From the IMG/VR virus record IMGVR_UViG_3300036857_000074, positions 1 through 52,049 of that record: a DNA stretch of 52,049 nucleotides. One strand, written 5' to 3'. Position 1 is the first letter of the stretch, and each line of letters opens with the position of its first letter. Below are positions 16,098 to 24,851 of the stretch, piece by piece. The position numbers were made by a program, and so were the translations under genes. The notes under the pieces were generated by a model. That model saw nothing but the letters and a program-made list of their open reading frames with translations. It made no database searches and was not told where the DNA came from. Source of the DNA: a virus.

Positions 16098-16766
16098 TTA
16101 TCCACCAACTTGGCTCCGCGGACGCCGCAAATCCGTCACCCAATCGGTGAACTCAGCAGCCAACTCCCACGACTGAATCCGCGGGTCCCCCTCCACCACC
16201 CAAGCCTCCATCCCGGGACCTCCGGCGTATGTCTTCAAGACGTCACCGACGTACCCACGCCCGGTCGTTTCAGAGCCGTGTAGGATGCGAGCAACGCACA
16301 ACGCCATATGACGCACCGCGTCCGTCCGGTGATCACCACGCCCCAGTGCTCGACCCTTGCGCTTTGCGTGCGCCACTCGCCACAGCCCCCACTCCTTCAA
16401 TCTCGCATCGGTCGCGTACTTCTTGGCGTCAGCCGGAGTCTGCTCGACAACGGTCACGCCCAGCGCATAGCGTCCGGCCGGAGCCGCCCGGCCGGGCACG
16501 TTCAACTCACCCTGAATCCCGGCGTCACGAGGCACGAGCAGGCACCGGAGCCCGGCCGCGACCTCGACACCGGTCAGGTCCACGTTCACCTGCCGCAGTG
16601 CGAAGGACTCGATCACCAACCAAATCCTGAACCCCTCCTCGACGCCGTACGCCCGCCCAACCCTCTCGCCTCGCATGCGCTGCTCTAGCGCGGTGTCCGC
16701 CCAGAACAGCCCACGTGCCACGCCGGTCGCCTTCCCCGGGTCAATGGCCATCACAGCGAACCGCAT
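16098..16766 (-). CDS. RuvC-like Holliday junction resolvase
   Basis: A 222-residue RNase H-fold nuclease candidate. It opens FAVMAIDPGKATGVARG, the D.G..TG first-strand motif of RuvC; has LVIESFALRQVN with a conserved Glu; and RGDHRTDAVRHMALCVARIL with the D(A).RH motif closing the active site. Such enzymes resolve recombination and replication branches before packaging. It follows the primase-helicase. ATG 16766 is preferred over an upstream TTG. Confidence in the fold is good; the exact substrate is inferred. Confidence 0.8.
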   Translation of the reverse strand: MRFAVMAIDPGKATGVARGLFWADTALEQRMRGERVGRAYGVEEGFRIWLVIESFALRQVNVDLTGVEVAAGLRCLLVPRDAGIQGELNVPGRAAPAGRYALGVTVVEQTPADAKKYATDARLKEWGLWRVAHAKRKGRALGRGDHRTDAVRHMALCVARILHGSETTGRGYVGDVLKTYAGGPGMEAWVVEGDPRIQSWELAAEFTDWVTDLRRPRSQVGG

Positions 16767-16787
16767 TACAACCGTCCCCAGCCGCAA

Positions 16788-16920
16788 GGGTCCGGGAGAA
16801 TCGTCCGGGACGGTACGCCCCTAGAACCCCTAAAAGGGGGTTCGGCGGACGGCCGGACGGTTCCCGGACCCACGGACCGTCCGGGACCGTCCGGGACGGT
16901 GCGGACGATTCTCGCGCTGA
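16788..16920. repeat. Palindrome-rich gap beside primase-helicase
   Basis: A 133-bp non-coding stretch. It contains near-palindromes CCGTCCSGGACGG (around 16804-16815 and 16873-16902, the latter in tandem), an inverted repeat GAGAATCGTCCG (about 16797) against CGGACGATTCTC (about 16903-16915), and a hairpin GAACCCC-TAAAAG-GGGGTTC. Such packed palindromes next to a replication gene suggest operators, an origin, or a terminator. Confidence 0.6.
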
Positions 16921-18570
16921 TCATGTAGACCTCCAGTAACGCTCACCCTTCCCCACGATCTTGGACGTGATCAAACCGTCCGCTCGCATGGATTCCAGGA
17001 TCGGTTTCACCATAGAGTTCTGGACGCCTCTCACGGCGTCCCGGATTACAGTGTACGAGCAGGCATTGGCCTCGTCCGCCGGGACCTCCTCCCAGACAGC
17101 CTCCCGGTACTCAGGGTTCATGACAGTCGCAGTAGCTCGCCGCTCGCTGGCCTCTGCCTTGGCCTCCTCTCGCCGGGCTGCCTTCTCCCGCTGAAAGTCC
17201 TCAGGCAGATACTCGTCACCGGCGGAGCCCCGTGAGCAATCCCAGATCATCGAGGTCCCCAGACTCACCCGCTCCATCCTCATCGCCTTGAGCGGTCCAT
17301 ACCGGTTCTTGTCCACATGGAACAGCCCCGCCTCCCGGGAGCCCATGGCCTCCAGCTTGAGCACAGCCTCGCTGAACATCTGTAGATGCCTCGTCCCGCG
17401 AGCCTCGCCCATCGCGTTGGTATGCTGGAGGACGATCACGGTGATGTTGAGCCCCAGGGCTAGGGAGCGCATCCCCAAGGCGAATGACCGGGTGTCCTCC
17501 ACGCCGTCCTTGTTCACCGTCCCGTACAGCCCGGCGGAGTCCACCACGAGGACCCGGACCCGGCCGCGTCGCAGGACTTCCAGCGCAAGCCGGGCGAGCC
17601 CCGCCGGTGACGTGATGTCCCAGGTGCTCTGAGTGAAGTACGCCGGAGCCGCCCCGTTCAGATCGCCGCGAGCCCGGACGAGAGCAGCATACACAGGCCC
17701 CAGCTGCTGTGTCCCCTCGCCCTCCAGCATCACGACAGAGCCACGATCCACCCGGTAGCCGTGCCAATCGAGCCCACGAGCGATGGCGTCAGCGAGGTCG
17801 GACACCAGGATGGTTTTACCCACGCCCGCTGCTCCGTACAGCACGGTGTACCCAACTTCCGGGACCCAGCCCTCAACGAGCCAGCGTGGAGGAGGCTGGT
17901 TCAGGACCTCCTCGACCGTCATCCAGGCGATGTCGGGCTCGCCGCCGGAGAACGTCTCCAACACGCCCTCGATCACATCGCGGAACTCGCCCGCCTCGCC
18001 AAGAACCTCCTCCACGTTCGCCTTCTCAGCGTAGCTGTCAGTGGTCGTCTCCGCGACCGTGGGCGGGTCCTCCCTGATCAGGTGCTCGACTGAGAGTTCA
18101 TTATCGCGATGGTCACTGAAGTCCTTCCCACGGGCGGCTCTCCAACACTCCCAACTCGCCCCCACTTCATCGAGAGCCTCCATCGCCCAGCGAGCCCGCC
18201 GTGCCCCGTCATCATCCCGGTCCCAGATCAGCATCACGTCCGCACCAGCGAGCGGCCGGGCGAGCCCTGCTGGCCACTTCCCGTTCTGTGGTGGGGTCGT
18301 GGCGGAGCCGAACCCGTCCTTGACGAACCGGTCCGCGTCCTTCTCACCCTCGACCACGGTCACCGTCTCGCCCTGCTCGACCGCCGCCCAGACCTCCGGG
18401 AGCCGGTACAGCACATCCATCTCAGAGCCGTAGCCATCCTGCCACCCTGACTCTGTGTAACACTCCCACTTGAACCCCTTGGGGTCGAATCTGATCTTGC
18501 GACGGATCGCCTCGCCGTGTCTGGAGACGTAGTGATATGTGGCGACTTCTCGCCTCTGTGCCTTAGCCAT
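16921..18570 (-). CDS. TOPRIM primase / RepA-like helicase
   Basis: A 549-residue replication protein. The TOPRIM domain has VVEGEKDADRF (Glu74) and LIWDRDDDGARR (Asp117, Asp119). The RecA/RepA-type ATPase has YGAAGVGKT (Walker A about 245-253), VLVVDSAGLYG (Walker B), and VIVLQHTNAMGEARG (sensor). A basic linker and a winged-helix-like C-terminus (SMVKPILESMRADGLITSKI) follow. ATG 18570 is used because GGAG lies seven bases upstream; the longer frame includes a non-coding hairpin. It probably primes and unwinds DNA with the DnaE polymerase. Confidence 0.9.
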   Translation of the reverse strand: MAKAQRREVATYHYVSRHGEAIRRKIRFDPKGFKWECYTESGWQDGYGSEMDVLYRLPEVWAAVEQGETVTVVEGEKDADRFVKDGFGSATTPPQNGKWPAGLARPLAGADVMLIWDRDDDGARRARWAMEALDEVGASWECWRAARGKDFSDHRDNELSVEHLIREDPPTVAETTTDSYAEKANVEEVLGEAGEFRDVIEGVLETFSGGEPDIAWMTVEEVLNQPPPRWLVEGWVPEVGYTVLYGAAGVGKTILVSDLADAIARGLDWHGYRVDRGSVVMLEGEGTQQLGPVYAALVRARGDLNGAAPAYFTQSTWDITSPAGLARLALEVLRRGRVRVLVVDSAGLYGTVNKDGVEDTRSFALGMRSLALGLNITVIVLQHTNAMGEARGTRHLQMFSEAVLKLEAMGSREAGLFHVDKNRYGPLKAMRMERVSLGTSMIWDCSRGSAGDEYLPEDFQREKAARREEAKAEASERRATATVMNPEYREAVWEEVPADEANACSYTVIRDAVRGVQNSMVKPILESMRADGLITSKIVGKGERYWRST

Positions 18571-18613
18571 TCTCTGACTCCGGACCAGCGACCCTGTACC
18601 CGTACCCAGGGTC
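18571..18613 (-). promoter_or_regulatory. Composite repeat element 4 with 7-bp hairpin
   Basis: Just upstream of the primase-helicase start, minus-strand GACCCTG and CAGGGTC flank a GTACGGGTAC-type loop (18590-18613), followed by GGAGTCAGAGAATGGC, where ATG of the last word is the start codon. The TACGGGTACAGGG core and AGAGAATGGC match other copies of this family. Confidence 0.45.
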
Positions 18614-18699
18614 ACCCCAGAATTCATGCGAGAGGGTGGCTAGCGTTTGCGAGAGCCCACATCTAGGGGTTCTCGCCCCTCCGATAAGTGGACGCCTCA

Positions 18700-18715
18700 C
18701 GGGAGAGCCCTCCCG
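18700..18715 (-). terminator. Hairpin after thyX
   Basis: CGGGAG-AGCC-CTCCCG forms a 6-bp stem four bases beyond the ThyX stop codon. A second small stem, AGGGG-TTCTCG-CCCCT, lies about 20 bases further in the 18628-18718 gap. Together they may attenuate transcription between thyX and the primase-helicase gene. Confidence 0.5.
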
Positions 18716-18718
18716 CTG

Positions 18719-19597
18719 TCAGCGGACGAATGCCGCTGTCGGATCAGCCATCCATTCTCGGACCTCGATCTGGTCGAACCGCTCCGCGTCCACCCGCTCC
18801 CGGATCGTACAGCCCCGGTCGAACTCCGCCGTGAATGGGCAACGCCCCAGCGCGTAGCAGACTGGACGGAACAGCGAGGACGCCGCTATGAACTCGTACT
18901 GCCAATTGAGCCCGTACCCCTCGACCGTCTTGCGGTCGCCAGGGAACACCGGCGGCTGGTAGTCCGCGAGAGCCTTGATGATCTGGGCTCCAACGAGCCT
19001 CCACTCAAACTGCGCCTGTGTACAGAGCCGGTTCCCAAGGTGGTCAACCAGGTTCCGGAGGTTGGTCTTGTAGTTCAGCCGGGTCAGGGTGTCGTGTGGG
19101 AGGAGCCCGCGAGCCTCCTCCGCCGGGACGCCGTTTGCGATCAGGCTCTGGTACGCGAGCCAGACAGCCTTCATCGTCGCGCCCCACATCTCCAGAGCCT
19201 GCTTGTTCGACCCGATCAGCGGACCCGGCCGGGCTGCGATGTCCTCCTTGACCGCGAACCGCATCGACTCCTGAGCGTACACCGCCGTCCGCTGGCGGAC
19301 CATTTGGTGCGTGAACGCCCGGGTGACGTTCTCGACCATGAAGTGGAGGTCAACCGCCTCCAGTGGGGCCTTGAGATGGGTTGAGTTGGCCTGCTCCCAC
19401 GCCCACATCCGGTCCTCCTCCGTTAGCTCCCGGAGGTCCCGGATCACCCGCCCCTTGTACATGAATACCATTGCGGCTATGGACCCCAGCGGGTCCGGCG
19501 TAGCGGAGAGCAGCGTGACCTGGGGGAACCCCTGGCCCACCGCCGGTTCCGCCGGGTACATCGCCTTGTCTACGTATGTGCTCACTTCTGCTTTCAT
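18719..19597 (-). CDS. thyX: Flavin-dependent thymidylate synthase (ThyX), divergent motif
   Basis: A 292-residue ThyX homologue that would methylate dUMP using FADH2 and methylene-tetrahydrofolate. The family signature RHR-X7-S appears as RQRTAVYAQES (residues 101-111), with Gln replacing His. Flanking VTRAFTHQMVRQR and SMRFA fit the fold; the C-terminal half includes LPHDTLTRLNYKTNLRNLVD and RPVCYALGRCPF. ATG 19597 follows GGGGACAG. The 5' end is overlapped by 248 bases by the upstream gene in another frame. It feeds the DnaE-based replication block; altered substrate is possible. Confidence 0.88.
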   Translation of the reverse strand: MKAEVSTYVDKAMYPAEPAVGQGFPQVTLLSATPDPLGSIAAMVFMYKGRVIRDLRELTEEDRMWAWEQANSTHLKAPLEAVDLHFMVENVTRAFTHQMVRQRTAVYAQESMRFAVKEDIAARPGPLIGSNKQALEMWGATMKAVWLAYQSLIANGVPAEEARGLLPHDTLTRLNYKTNLRNLVDHLGNRLCTQAQFEWRLVGAQIIKALADYQPPVFPGDRKTVEGYGLNWQYEFIAASSLFRPVCYALGRCPFTAEFDRGCTIRERVDAERFDQIEVREWMADPTAAFVR

Positions 19598-20072
19598 CTG
19601 TCCCCTTCATTCGTTCAAACCTCTCCGCCAGATAGCCCCGGACGTGACGCACCGGATACAGAGCTACGCTCCCGTCCCGGCCGTTGATGACGCGATACCC
19701 GCGGTGGAGGTCGATGATGGTCTGCCTGCTGAGGCTGTAGTCCTGCTGTAGCTGCTCCAGGGTAGCTCCGGCCGCGACCCGCCGGATCAACTGCTCCCGC
19801 ACCGACCAGGCATCGACCCTCAGCTGACTACCGATGCGCTGTAGGTACGTCTCCCTGTTGTACTGCTTCCGGTCCTTGGACTTGTACCACTCCCGGCGTC
19901 GAACCCGGGAGCAGTTGTCGCACTGCGATCTGATGTAGTACACGCCCCGGCCGCGGTGGCGGATCAAGGAGAAGTCCGACACGTGTCGCCACCGGCCGCA
20001 CCGGGTACAGTTCCGCCGACCGCAGACGAGATTGCCTGGGAGCACCACACCATCTGGACGCCGGTGGCTCAT
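19350..20072 (-). CDS. Zinc-finger/HTH protein with long 3' overlap into thyX
   Basis: The frame encodes 240 residues. Residues 15-60 hold CGRRNCTRCGRWRHVSDF and RSQCDNCSRVRRREWY, two cysteine pairs of a treble-clef-like zinc site with a basic end. Residues 95-135 look like a helix-turn-helix (GATLEQLQQDYSLSRQTIID). The last about 80 residues overlap thyX and are Gly/Pro-rich, typical of an alternate reading of GC-rich sequence, so the tail may be unstructured. ATG 20072 overlaps the polymerase stop by four bases. Probably a DNA-binding regulator or nuclease accessory. Confidence 0.65.
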   Translation of the reverse strand: MSHRRPDGVVLPGNLVCGRRNCTRCGRWRHVSDFSLIRHRGRGVYYIRSQCDNCSRVRRREWYKSKDRKQYNRETYLQRIGSQLRVDAWSVREQLIRRVAAGATLEQLQQDYSLSRQTIIDLHRGYRVINGRDGSVALYPVRHVRGYLAERFERMKGTDESRSEHIRRQGDVPGGTGGGPGVPPGHAALRYAGPAGVHSRNGIHVQGAGDPGPPGANGGGPDVGVGAGQLNPSQGPTGGG

Positions 20073-23000
20073 GGAGTGATCACCCAGAGCCTCTTGACGT
20101 TCAGCTTCCGGACCGCCGACCGCGCTGGCTTGGTCGCCTCGACCAGCAGGAGGTCAGAGCCCGTGTTGAACTCCATGATGTGATCCCGGTACATCGGGAA
20201 CCGCCAGCGGTCCACCGTGATGAGGAGTTGGTCGGTGTCGTCCTCGCCCGTCAGCAGCGCCCATTCACGCAGGTGCGGGTCCTTGATGCTCGCCGGGTCC
20301 AACTCGATCCCACGAGCCCGGTTCTGTTCGAATATGTCCCGGATGTTGAGCTTGAGGAACGTCCCCAGCCAGAAGCATTTGACCGCTCGCCCAACCAGGC
20401 TCTCGTCCGCGAGAGCGGTGGACGTGTGGGTGGGGACCGGGAGCCCCATCCCATCACTCCCCTGCTCAAGCCACTCCCGCGTCTGCGCAATGTTCCGGTC
20501 GAGCAGGAACGCCCCAAACGGGTCCTCGTCCGCGAGCCAGGCCTTGATCTTCTCCGCCGTCTTGGGTCCGAACCCCTTCAGCTCAACGATCTGGTCCCAG
20601 CTAGTCGGGTGTCGCTCGCGAGCCCACGCCGCCACAACCGCCGCCGTCTTGGGTCCGATCCCGTTGATGGCTCTGAACCCGGCTCTGATCCCGCCGTGCC
20701 TTCCGACCGGTGACCAGCCCTCCTCGCTCTTGGACAGAGACGGACGCCGGACCCGGATGCGGTGCTTGTCCGCGTCCCGGAGGAGGTTGCGAGTCCGCTC
20801 CGGGTCGCTCGCTGCTTCCGTCAGGCTCGCAGCGTAGAACACGTTGGTGTGATGTTGCTTGAACCACTGGGTGTAGTAGCTGATTAGCGCGTACGCCGCG
20901 CAGTGAGCGGCGTTGAAGGCGTACGCCCCGCTGGTGACCATGTTCCCCCAGATGCGGTCCGCCAGAGCCCGGTCCATCACCCGCTCCGCCCCGGTGAGGA
21001 ACTCGTCCCGCCTTGCCTGGAACTTCTGCTCGCCCTTCTTGAGCGCGATGATCTTGCGAATCTCAGCAACACCCGCGGGCGGGAACCCACCAATCTCACG
21101 AGCCACCTGAAGTATCTGCTCCTGGTACACCATCTGGTATTGAGTGGGAGCCGTGATCCGGTCATACGCCGGGTGGACCCGCTCCGGCTCGCGGAGCCCC
21201 GCCTTGATCTCCGCGTACTCGCGGGCGGCTCCGTTGTGGAGCGGTCCCGGGCGACAGAGGGCGATACAGTCCATCAACTCGCTGAACCGCTCCGGTTGGA
21301 TACCGGCCGTCACGTACCGGGTAGCTCGACCCTCAAACTGGAAGATGCCGGTCAGGTCCCCTGCCCTGAACGCCTCGTACACCACCGGGTCGCCCAAGTC
21401 CAGCGCGTACAGGTCCGCCGCCGTCATCCCGATCCGCTTACAGGCGTCCCACAACATCGACATGGTGTTGAGCCCCAGGAAGTCCATCTTGACGAGCCCC
21501 TGTCGCTCCGCGTCCGGCTTGTCGAGGGCCACGACCTGAACGATCTGTCCCGATCCCTTGGGGACCTCTCGCTCAGCGACCGTCGTGACGCTGGTGATCG
21601 GCTCGTTGGAGAGCACCAGCCCCGCGGCGTGAACACCGAACCCCTTGACGTTGCCTTCCAGCCACGCCCCTTTGGACAGGTCCGGGTTCCGGTCCCAGAC
21701 GGCTCGCGCCTGGGGGAATTGCTCGATGGTGTCCTCAATGGTGCTGCTCGCCCGGAGGTCCCCGCTCGACCGCTCAATGAGGAACTTCTTGAGTTCTTCA
21801 ACCTCCCACTTGGGGATGCGAAACACCCGGGCGATGTCGTCCAAGGAGTTCCGCCCCTTGAACTGGATGTACGTCCCGATGTTGTTGACGCAGCCGGGTC
21901 CCATCAGGTCCTCATAGAACCGCCGGAGCAGCGGGCGAGCCTCGCTGGGGAAGTCCAGGTCAATGTCGGGCAGGTCCTCGCGGGTGACGTCGATGAACCG
22001 CTCAAAGCGGAGGAGCCCCTCAAACTCCCGGCGGAGCGGATCAACCTCCGTGATCTCCAGCAGCCACGCCGCTATCGACGCCGCCGCCGACCCGCGAGCC
22101 GGACCCACCGGGATGCCCAGGCTCTTGATGTGACGTACGCCCGCCGCGACCAGCAGGAAATAGTCAACAAAGTCCTTCCCCTCGATGAGAGCCATCTCGT
22201 GTCGGAGTTGGGCGCTGTACCGTTCCTTCTCCTCGTCAGGGAGCCGGTGGAGTCCACGCGCACGCCAGCCCGTCTTGAGGAGGGTACGCCAATGCCCTGT
22301 CGCTGAGCCCTCGCCGGGCGGGAGCGGGTAGCGGACCATTGGGAGCCGTGGGAGCCGGGCGGAGCACTCCTGGGCAACCTCCTCCGTCGTGACAATCGCC
22401 TCAATTGCCTCCTCCTTGCTCAGTCCGGTAGCTCTCAGCTTCCGGTACACCGTCGCATCGTTTGGTGGTGGGCAGAGTGGAGCACTGTACCCCCACTCCC
22501 GCGCCTGCTCCTCCAGCGTGCGCTTCTCGCCCGGCCGGAGGTTGTGGAGTATCTTCTGGACCTCCGCTTCTTCCAACATCGTGTAGTGGCAGTCGAGCGT
22601 AGCCACGAGCCGGGTCCCGACTGCTCTGGCCAGGCGTCCCGCGAGTGCGTTGAACCGCCGTGTCGTCTCCAACTCCGGGAACGCCTGGACCTCGATCAGA
22701 TAGTTGGAGCCGAACGTCTCCTTGAACAGCTGCGCTATCCGGAGCCCTCTGGCGTAGCTCGCCCGCTCCTGGGGGATACCCTTCCCGCCGACCGTCGCAC
22801 ACGAGAGGAGGCTGCCCTGACAGCCGGACAACACAAGGAGCCCTGCTCGCCGCCGGACGAGTTCGTCCCACGTGACTGTCGGCTCGTAATAAAAGGCACG
22901 CCACGAGCCGGTGACCAGCGCGAGCAGGTTGGCATAGCCGACAGCGTCCTTGGCGATCAACGTCAGATGATGCTTGCGCTGAGTTTCCGTGTTGTCACGC

Positions 23001-23341
23001 CGCCAGAACCGCCCGACTGGCATGTAGACCTCGCAGCCGAACAGAGGCTTGATGCCGCTAGCTTCTGCGGCAAGCTCAAACTTCACGTGGGAGTCGATGT
23101 TGCCGTGTTCGGTGAGGGCGAGAGCCTCCATCCCCAACTCCGCCGCCCGGCGGACGTGAGCCTCAGGCATCCCGTAGCCGTCCAGGTAGCTCAGCGTGGA
23201 GTGGTGATGGAGGCTCGCGAACCGCATTGGCTTCAGGTTCCCGTTCGTGTGACCTCGCCTGCGCAGCGCGAGTCCCGCGGACGAGTGGCCGCCGCCGACC
23301 TTCACTTCATGAGCAGCGAAGTCACCTAGCCTCGCGGGCAT
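20069..23341 (-). CDS. dnaE: DNA polymerase III alpha subunit (DnaE-like) with PHP domain
   Basis: About 1090 residues. The N-terminal PHP domain has [28 protein letters not shown] and GCEVYMPVG. The polymerase core contains [19 protein letters not shown], then [19 protein letters not shown] with the catalytic aspartates, [41 protein letters not shown] and [11 protein letters not shown]. Helix-hairpin-helix motifs ([23 protein letters not shown]) and an OB-like end ([13 protein letters not shown]) follow. ATG 23341 is chosen; GTG 23350 with AAGGAAGG upstream is a good alternative. This is the replicative polymerase, using a bacterial family C enzyme. Confidence 0.96.
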   Translation of the reverse strand: MPARLGDFAAHEVKVGGGHSSAGLALRRRGHTNGNLKPMRFASLHHHSTLSYLDGYGMPEAHVRRAAELGMEALALTEHGNIDSHVKFELAAEASGIKPLFGCEVYMPVGRFWRRDNTETQRKHHLTLIAKDAVGYANLLALVTGSWRAFYYEPTVTWDELVRRRAGLLVLSGCQGSLLSCATVGGKGIPQERASYARGLRIAQLFKETFGSNYLIEVQAFPELETTRRFNALAGRLARAVGTRLVATLDCHYTMLEEAEVQKILHNLRPGEKRTLEEQAREWGYSAPLCPPPNDATVYRKLRATGLSKEEAIEAIVTTEEVAQECSARLPRLPMVRYPLPPGEGSATGHWRTLLKTGWRARGLHRLPDEEKERYSAQLRHEMALIEGKDFVDYFLLVAAGVRHIKSLGIPVGPARGSAAASIAAWLLEITEVDPLRREFEGLLRFERFIDVTREDLPDIDLDFPSEARPLLRRFYEDLMGPGCVNNIGTYIQFKGRNSLDDIARVFRIPKWEVEELKKFLIERSSGDLRASSTIEDTIEQFPQARAVWDRNPDLSKGAWLEGNVKGFGVHAAGLVLSNEPITSVTTVAEREVPKGSGQIVQVVALDKPDAERQGLVKMDFLGLNTMSMLWDACKRIGMTAADLYALDLGDPVVYEAFRAGDLTGIFQFEGRATRYVTAGIQPERFSELMDCIALCRPGPLHNGAAREYAEIKAGLREPERVHPAYDRITAPTQYQMVYQEQILQVAREIGGFPPAGVAEIRKIIALKKGEQKFQARRDEFLTGAERVMDRALADRIWGNMVTSGAYAFNAAHCAAYALISYYTQWFKQHHTNVFYAASLTEAASDPERTRNLLRDADKHRIRVRRPSLSKSEEGWSPVGRHGGIRAGFRAINGIGPKTAAVVAAWARERHPTSWDQIVELKGFGPKTAEKIKAWLADEDPFGAFLLDRNIAQTREWLEQGSDGMGLPVPTHTSTALADESLVGRAVKCFWLGTFLKLNIRDIFEQNRARGIELDPASIKDPHLREWALLTGEDDTDQLLITVDRWRFPMYRDHIMEFNTGSDLLLVEATKPARSAVRKLNVKRLWVITP

Positions 23342-23658
23342 CGTGACCACCGGTCCCTTCCTTTGTTGAACATATCGGCTGTGTTGTCCGCATGAGTACC
23401 AAGAAACAGATGTGATGGGTTTACGCACGGAGGATTATCGCAAGAATGAAGCACAAGAACTCCATCTGGAATAGGACCAATGTACAACTCCCAAGCGAAT
23501 CGGTGTGCGTATACAGGTCCTTCATCCCAGCTGACACTGAATCGTCCATAACCGGTGGGAAGTCTTGCTGCCATCCATTCCCAACAGTCTTCATCCGGAC
23601 CTTCAATGAATTTGTTCTCAAATCGAACCTGTGGAGGAATTGCTGTATAGTGTCTCAT
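23326..23658 (-). mobile_element. HNH homing endonuclease
   Basis: A 110-residue HNH protein of the free-standing homing type: [50 protein letters not shown] and [10 protein letters not shown] contain the HNH metal/catalytic pattern. It lies directly before the polymerase gene and overlaps its start by 16 bases. Its DNA is visibly more AT-rich than its neighbours, consistent with independent transfer. It likely cuts a polymerase-proximal site in competing phages lacking it. Confidence 0.9.
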
Positions 23659-23661
23659 CGG

Positions 23662-23856
23662 TCACCCAGTCGGGCGGGCATCACTCTCCTCCTTCTCAAC
23701 CATCGTGGCTCCCATGAACCGGCCGTCGAGCCCTCGTGGATAGCCCTCGATCAGAACCGCCGTGATCGGCTGCTCGCCCAACATCGACTGAAGCCTGGCG
23801 ATCCCCTCATCGTTCATCATCACATCAATCAACAGTCTGATCCTCAAGTCCACCAC
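23662..23856 (-). CDS. Small hypothetical protein
   Basis: A 64-residue protein with a GTG start (23856 or 23853) overlapping the Nmad1-like gene. It has a strand-helix character: VDLRIRLLIDVMMNDEGIAR, SMLGEQPITAVLIEGYPRG. An internal ATG pair (at the MMNDEG position) could be the true start. Nothing identifies a function. It lies between the accessory cassette and the HNH gene. Confidence 0.5.
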   Translation of the reverse strand: MVDLRIRLLIDVMMNDEGIARLQSMLGEQPITAVLIEGYPRGLDGRFMGATMVEKEESDARPTG

Positions 23857-24179
23857 TCTCCATCTCTTGTCGTCTCGCCCTCGATTGCCCTAACCAGGAA
23901 CCCTGCGAAGTTGATCAAGTCGATTGCGTCATCAGCCGGTCCCGGACCGTATGGAATCCCGCCCGGCCACATCGCGTCCCAGAGCCGGTCGGATCGCTCG
24001 CGGATGCGCACCACTACGCCTCGCCAGCCGGACCTCCGCCAGTTGTCGGCGTACCTGACGTTGCGCTCCGCGTAGATGTCGAGAGCCCGGAGCAGGACCG
24101 CTGCCTGTCTGGTCACGTCCTCGCGGCCGGAGTAGCCCATCACCCGGACGCACCGGCGGACCTTGGAGTCAGTCACCAT
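23844..24179 (-). CDS. Nucleotide-modification-associated (Nmad1/DUF1599-like) protein
   Basis: A 111-residue helical protein: VTRQAAVLLRALDIYAERNV, RYADNWRRSGWRGVVVRIRE, RSDRLWDAMWPGG and DDAIDLINFAGFLVRAIEG. The order helix, Y..NWR.SG..G...RI..K/R..RL, then DD.ID..NFAGF is like the Nmad1 (DUF1599) family linked to phage nucleotide metabolism and base modification. The family has a MazG-like all-alpha fold. ATG 24179 overlaps the VOC gene by 11 bases. Family assignment is from memory of the pattern, moderate confidence. Confidence 0.66.
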   Translation of the reverse strand: MVTDSKVRRCVRVMGYSGREDVTRQAAVLLRALDIYAERNVRYADNWRRSGWRGVVVRIRERSDRLWDAMWPGGIPYGPGPADDAIDLINFAGFLVRAIEGETTRDGEWWT

Positions 24180-24504
24180 ACGGCCGGACCTCGACCCTGA
24201 GCCCGAATGCCTCCAGCCAGATACGGCCGGAGCCGGAGTCGCGTGTACACCACTCGCCCGCCCGGAGCCCGTCATAGACCTCCTGAGCGACCTCGACGCA
24301 GAAGTGACCTAGCCCCAACGCTACGGCGTCCCGCCCCACCAGGTGTAGGTAGATATGGTCTTGGCTGCGAAACCACCGGAGAGGCCAGGGAGCGGGCTCT
24401 AGAGGCACAACCTCGCGGAACCCCAGCACCAGCAGGAACTGCGAGATGCGCGGGTCAGCCAGCTGGTCCGCCGGTAGCTCGTATGTCAGGTGGTGGAAGC
24501 TCAT
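24169..24504 (-). CDS. VOC/glyoxalase-like fold protein
   Basis: A 111-residue protein with the beta-alpha-beta-beta-beta pattern of vicinal-oxygen-chelate domains: SFHHLTYELPADQLADPRIS, QFLLVLGFREVVPLE, DHIYLHLVG, ALGLGHFCVEV and RIWLEAFGLRVEVRPYGD. His residues at HHL, HIYLH and GHF, with a late Glu, could bind metal, but ligands are not certain. ATG 24504 shares a base with the preceding stop. It could act on a small molecule in the adjacent redox cassette or be a binding protein. Confidence 0.6.
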   Translation of the reverse strand: MSFHHLTYELPADQLADPRISQFLLVLGFREVVPLEPAPWPLRWFRSQDHIYLHLVGRDAVALGLGHFCVEVAQEVYDGLRAGEWCTRDSGSGRIWLEAFGLRVEVRPYGD

Positions 24505-24851
24505 CAGTCCTCTCGCCACTCCCACGAGTCGATTGTGCGACCGCCGATCCCCCAGACGGGAATGGGCCAGTCCAGATACGGAAACATGTTGGAACAAGCA
24601 GCTACAGCCCACTCCGCCATCTTGTCAGGTGAATCGTGATCGCCCAGGAACGGAAGTTGGACTCTGAGCGGCTCATGTTCGTCGCTCTCCTTCCGCCTGC
24701 TTGACCTGGCTATCTGAGCTGCGCTCACGTACTCGCCGGACTTGTCAACGCCTTTGTCGATCAGCTCAGCAAAGTGGACGTTAGCCGCAACCAACTCGAC
24801 TGTCTTGACTGCCTTGCCAATCTTCTCCATCTTCTGAGTACTGGCCTTCAT
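24504..24851 (-). CDS. Hypothetical protein in accessory cassette
   Basis: A 115-residue protein; ATG 24851 follows GGAGG and overlaps the SDR stop by four bases. The N-terminus is helical and basic (MKASTQKMEKIGKAVKTVEL), followed by a YVSAAQIARSSRRKESDEHE segment and a Trp-rich end (NMFPYLDWPIPVWGIGGRTI). No family recognised. Coupling to the SDR gene implies co-expression. Confidence 0.55.
   Translation of the reverse strand: MKASTQKMEKIGKAVKTVELVAANVHFAELIDKGVDKSGEYVSAAQIARSSRRKESDEHEPLRVQLPFLGDHDSPDKMAEWAVAACSNMFPYLDWPIPVWGIGGRTIDSWEWRED

Noticed and set aside
16921-18627. Longer primase-helicase start at 18627
   Set aside because: The extra codons cover a hairpin element and lack a ribosome site; ATG 18570 has GGAG at proper spacing.
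20903-22306. A 467-codon plus-strand ORF
   Set aside because: Antisense to the DnaE polymerase core; composition is that of a shadow frame.
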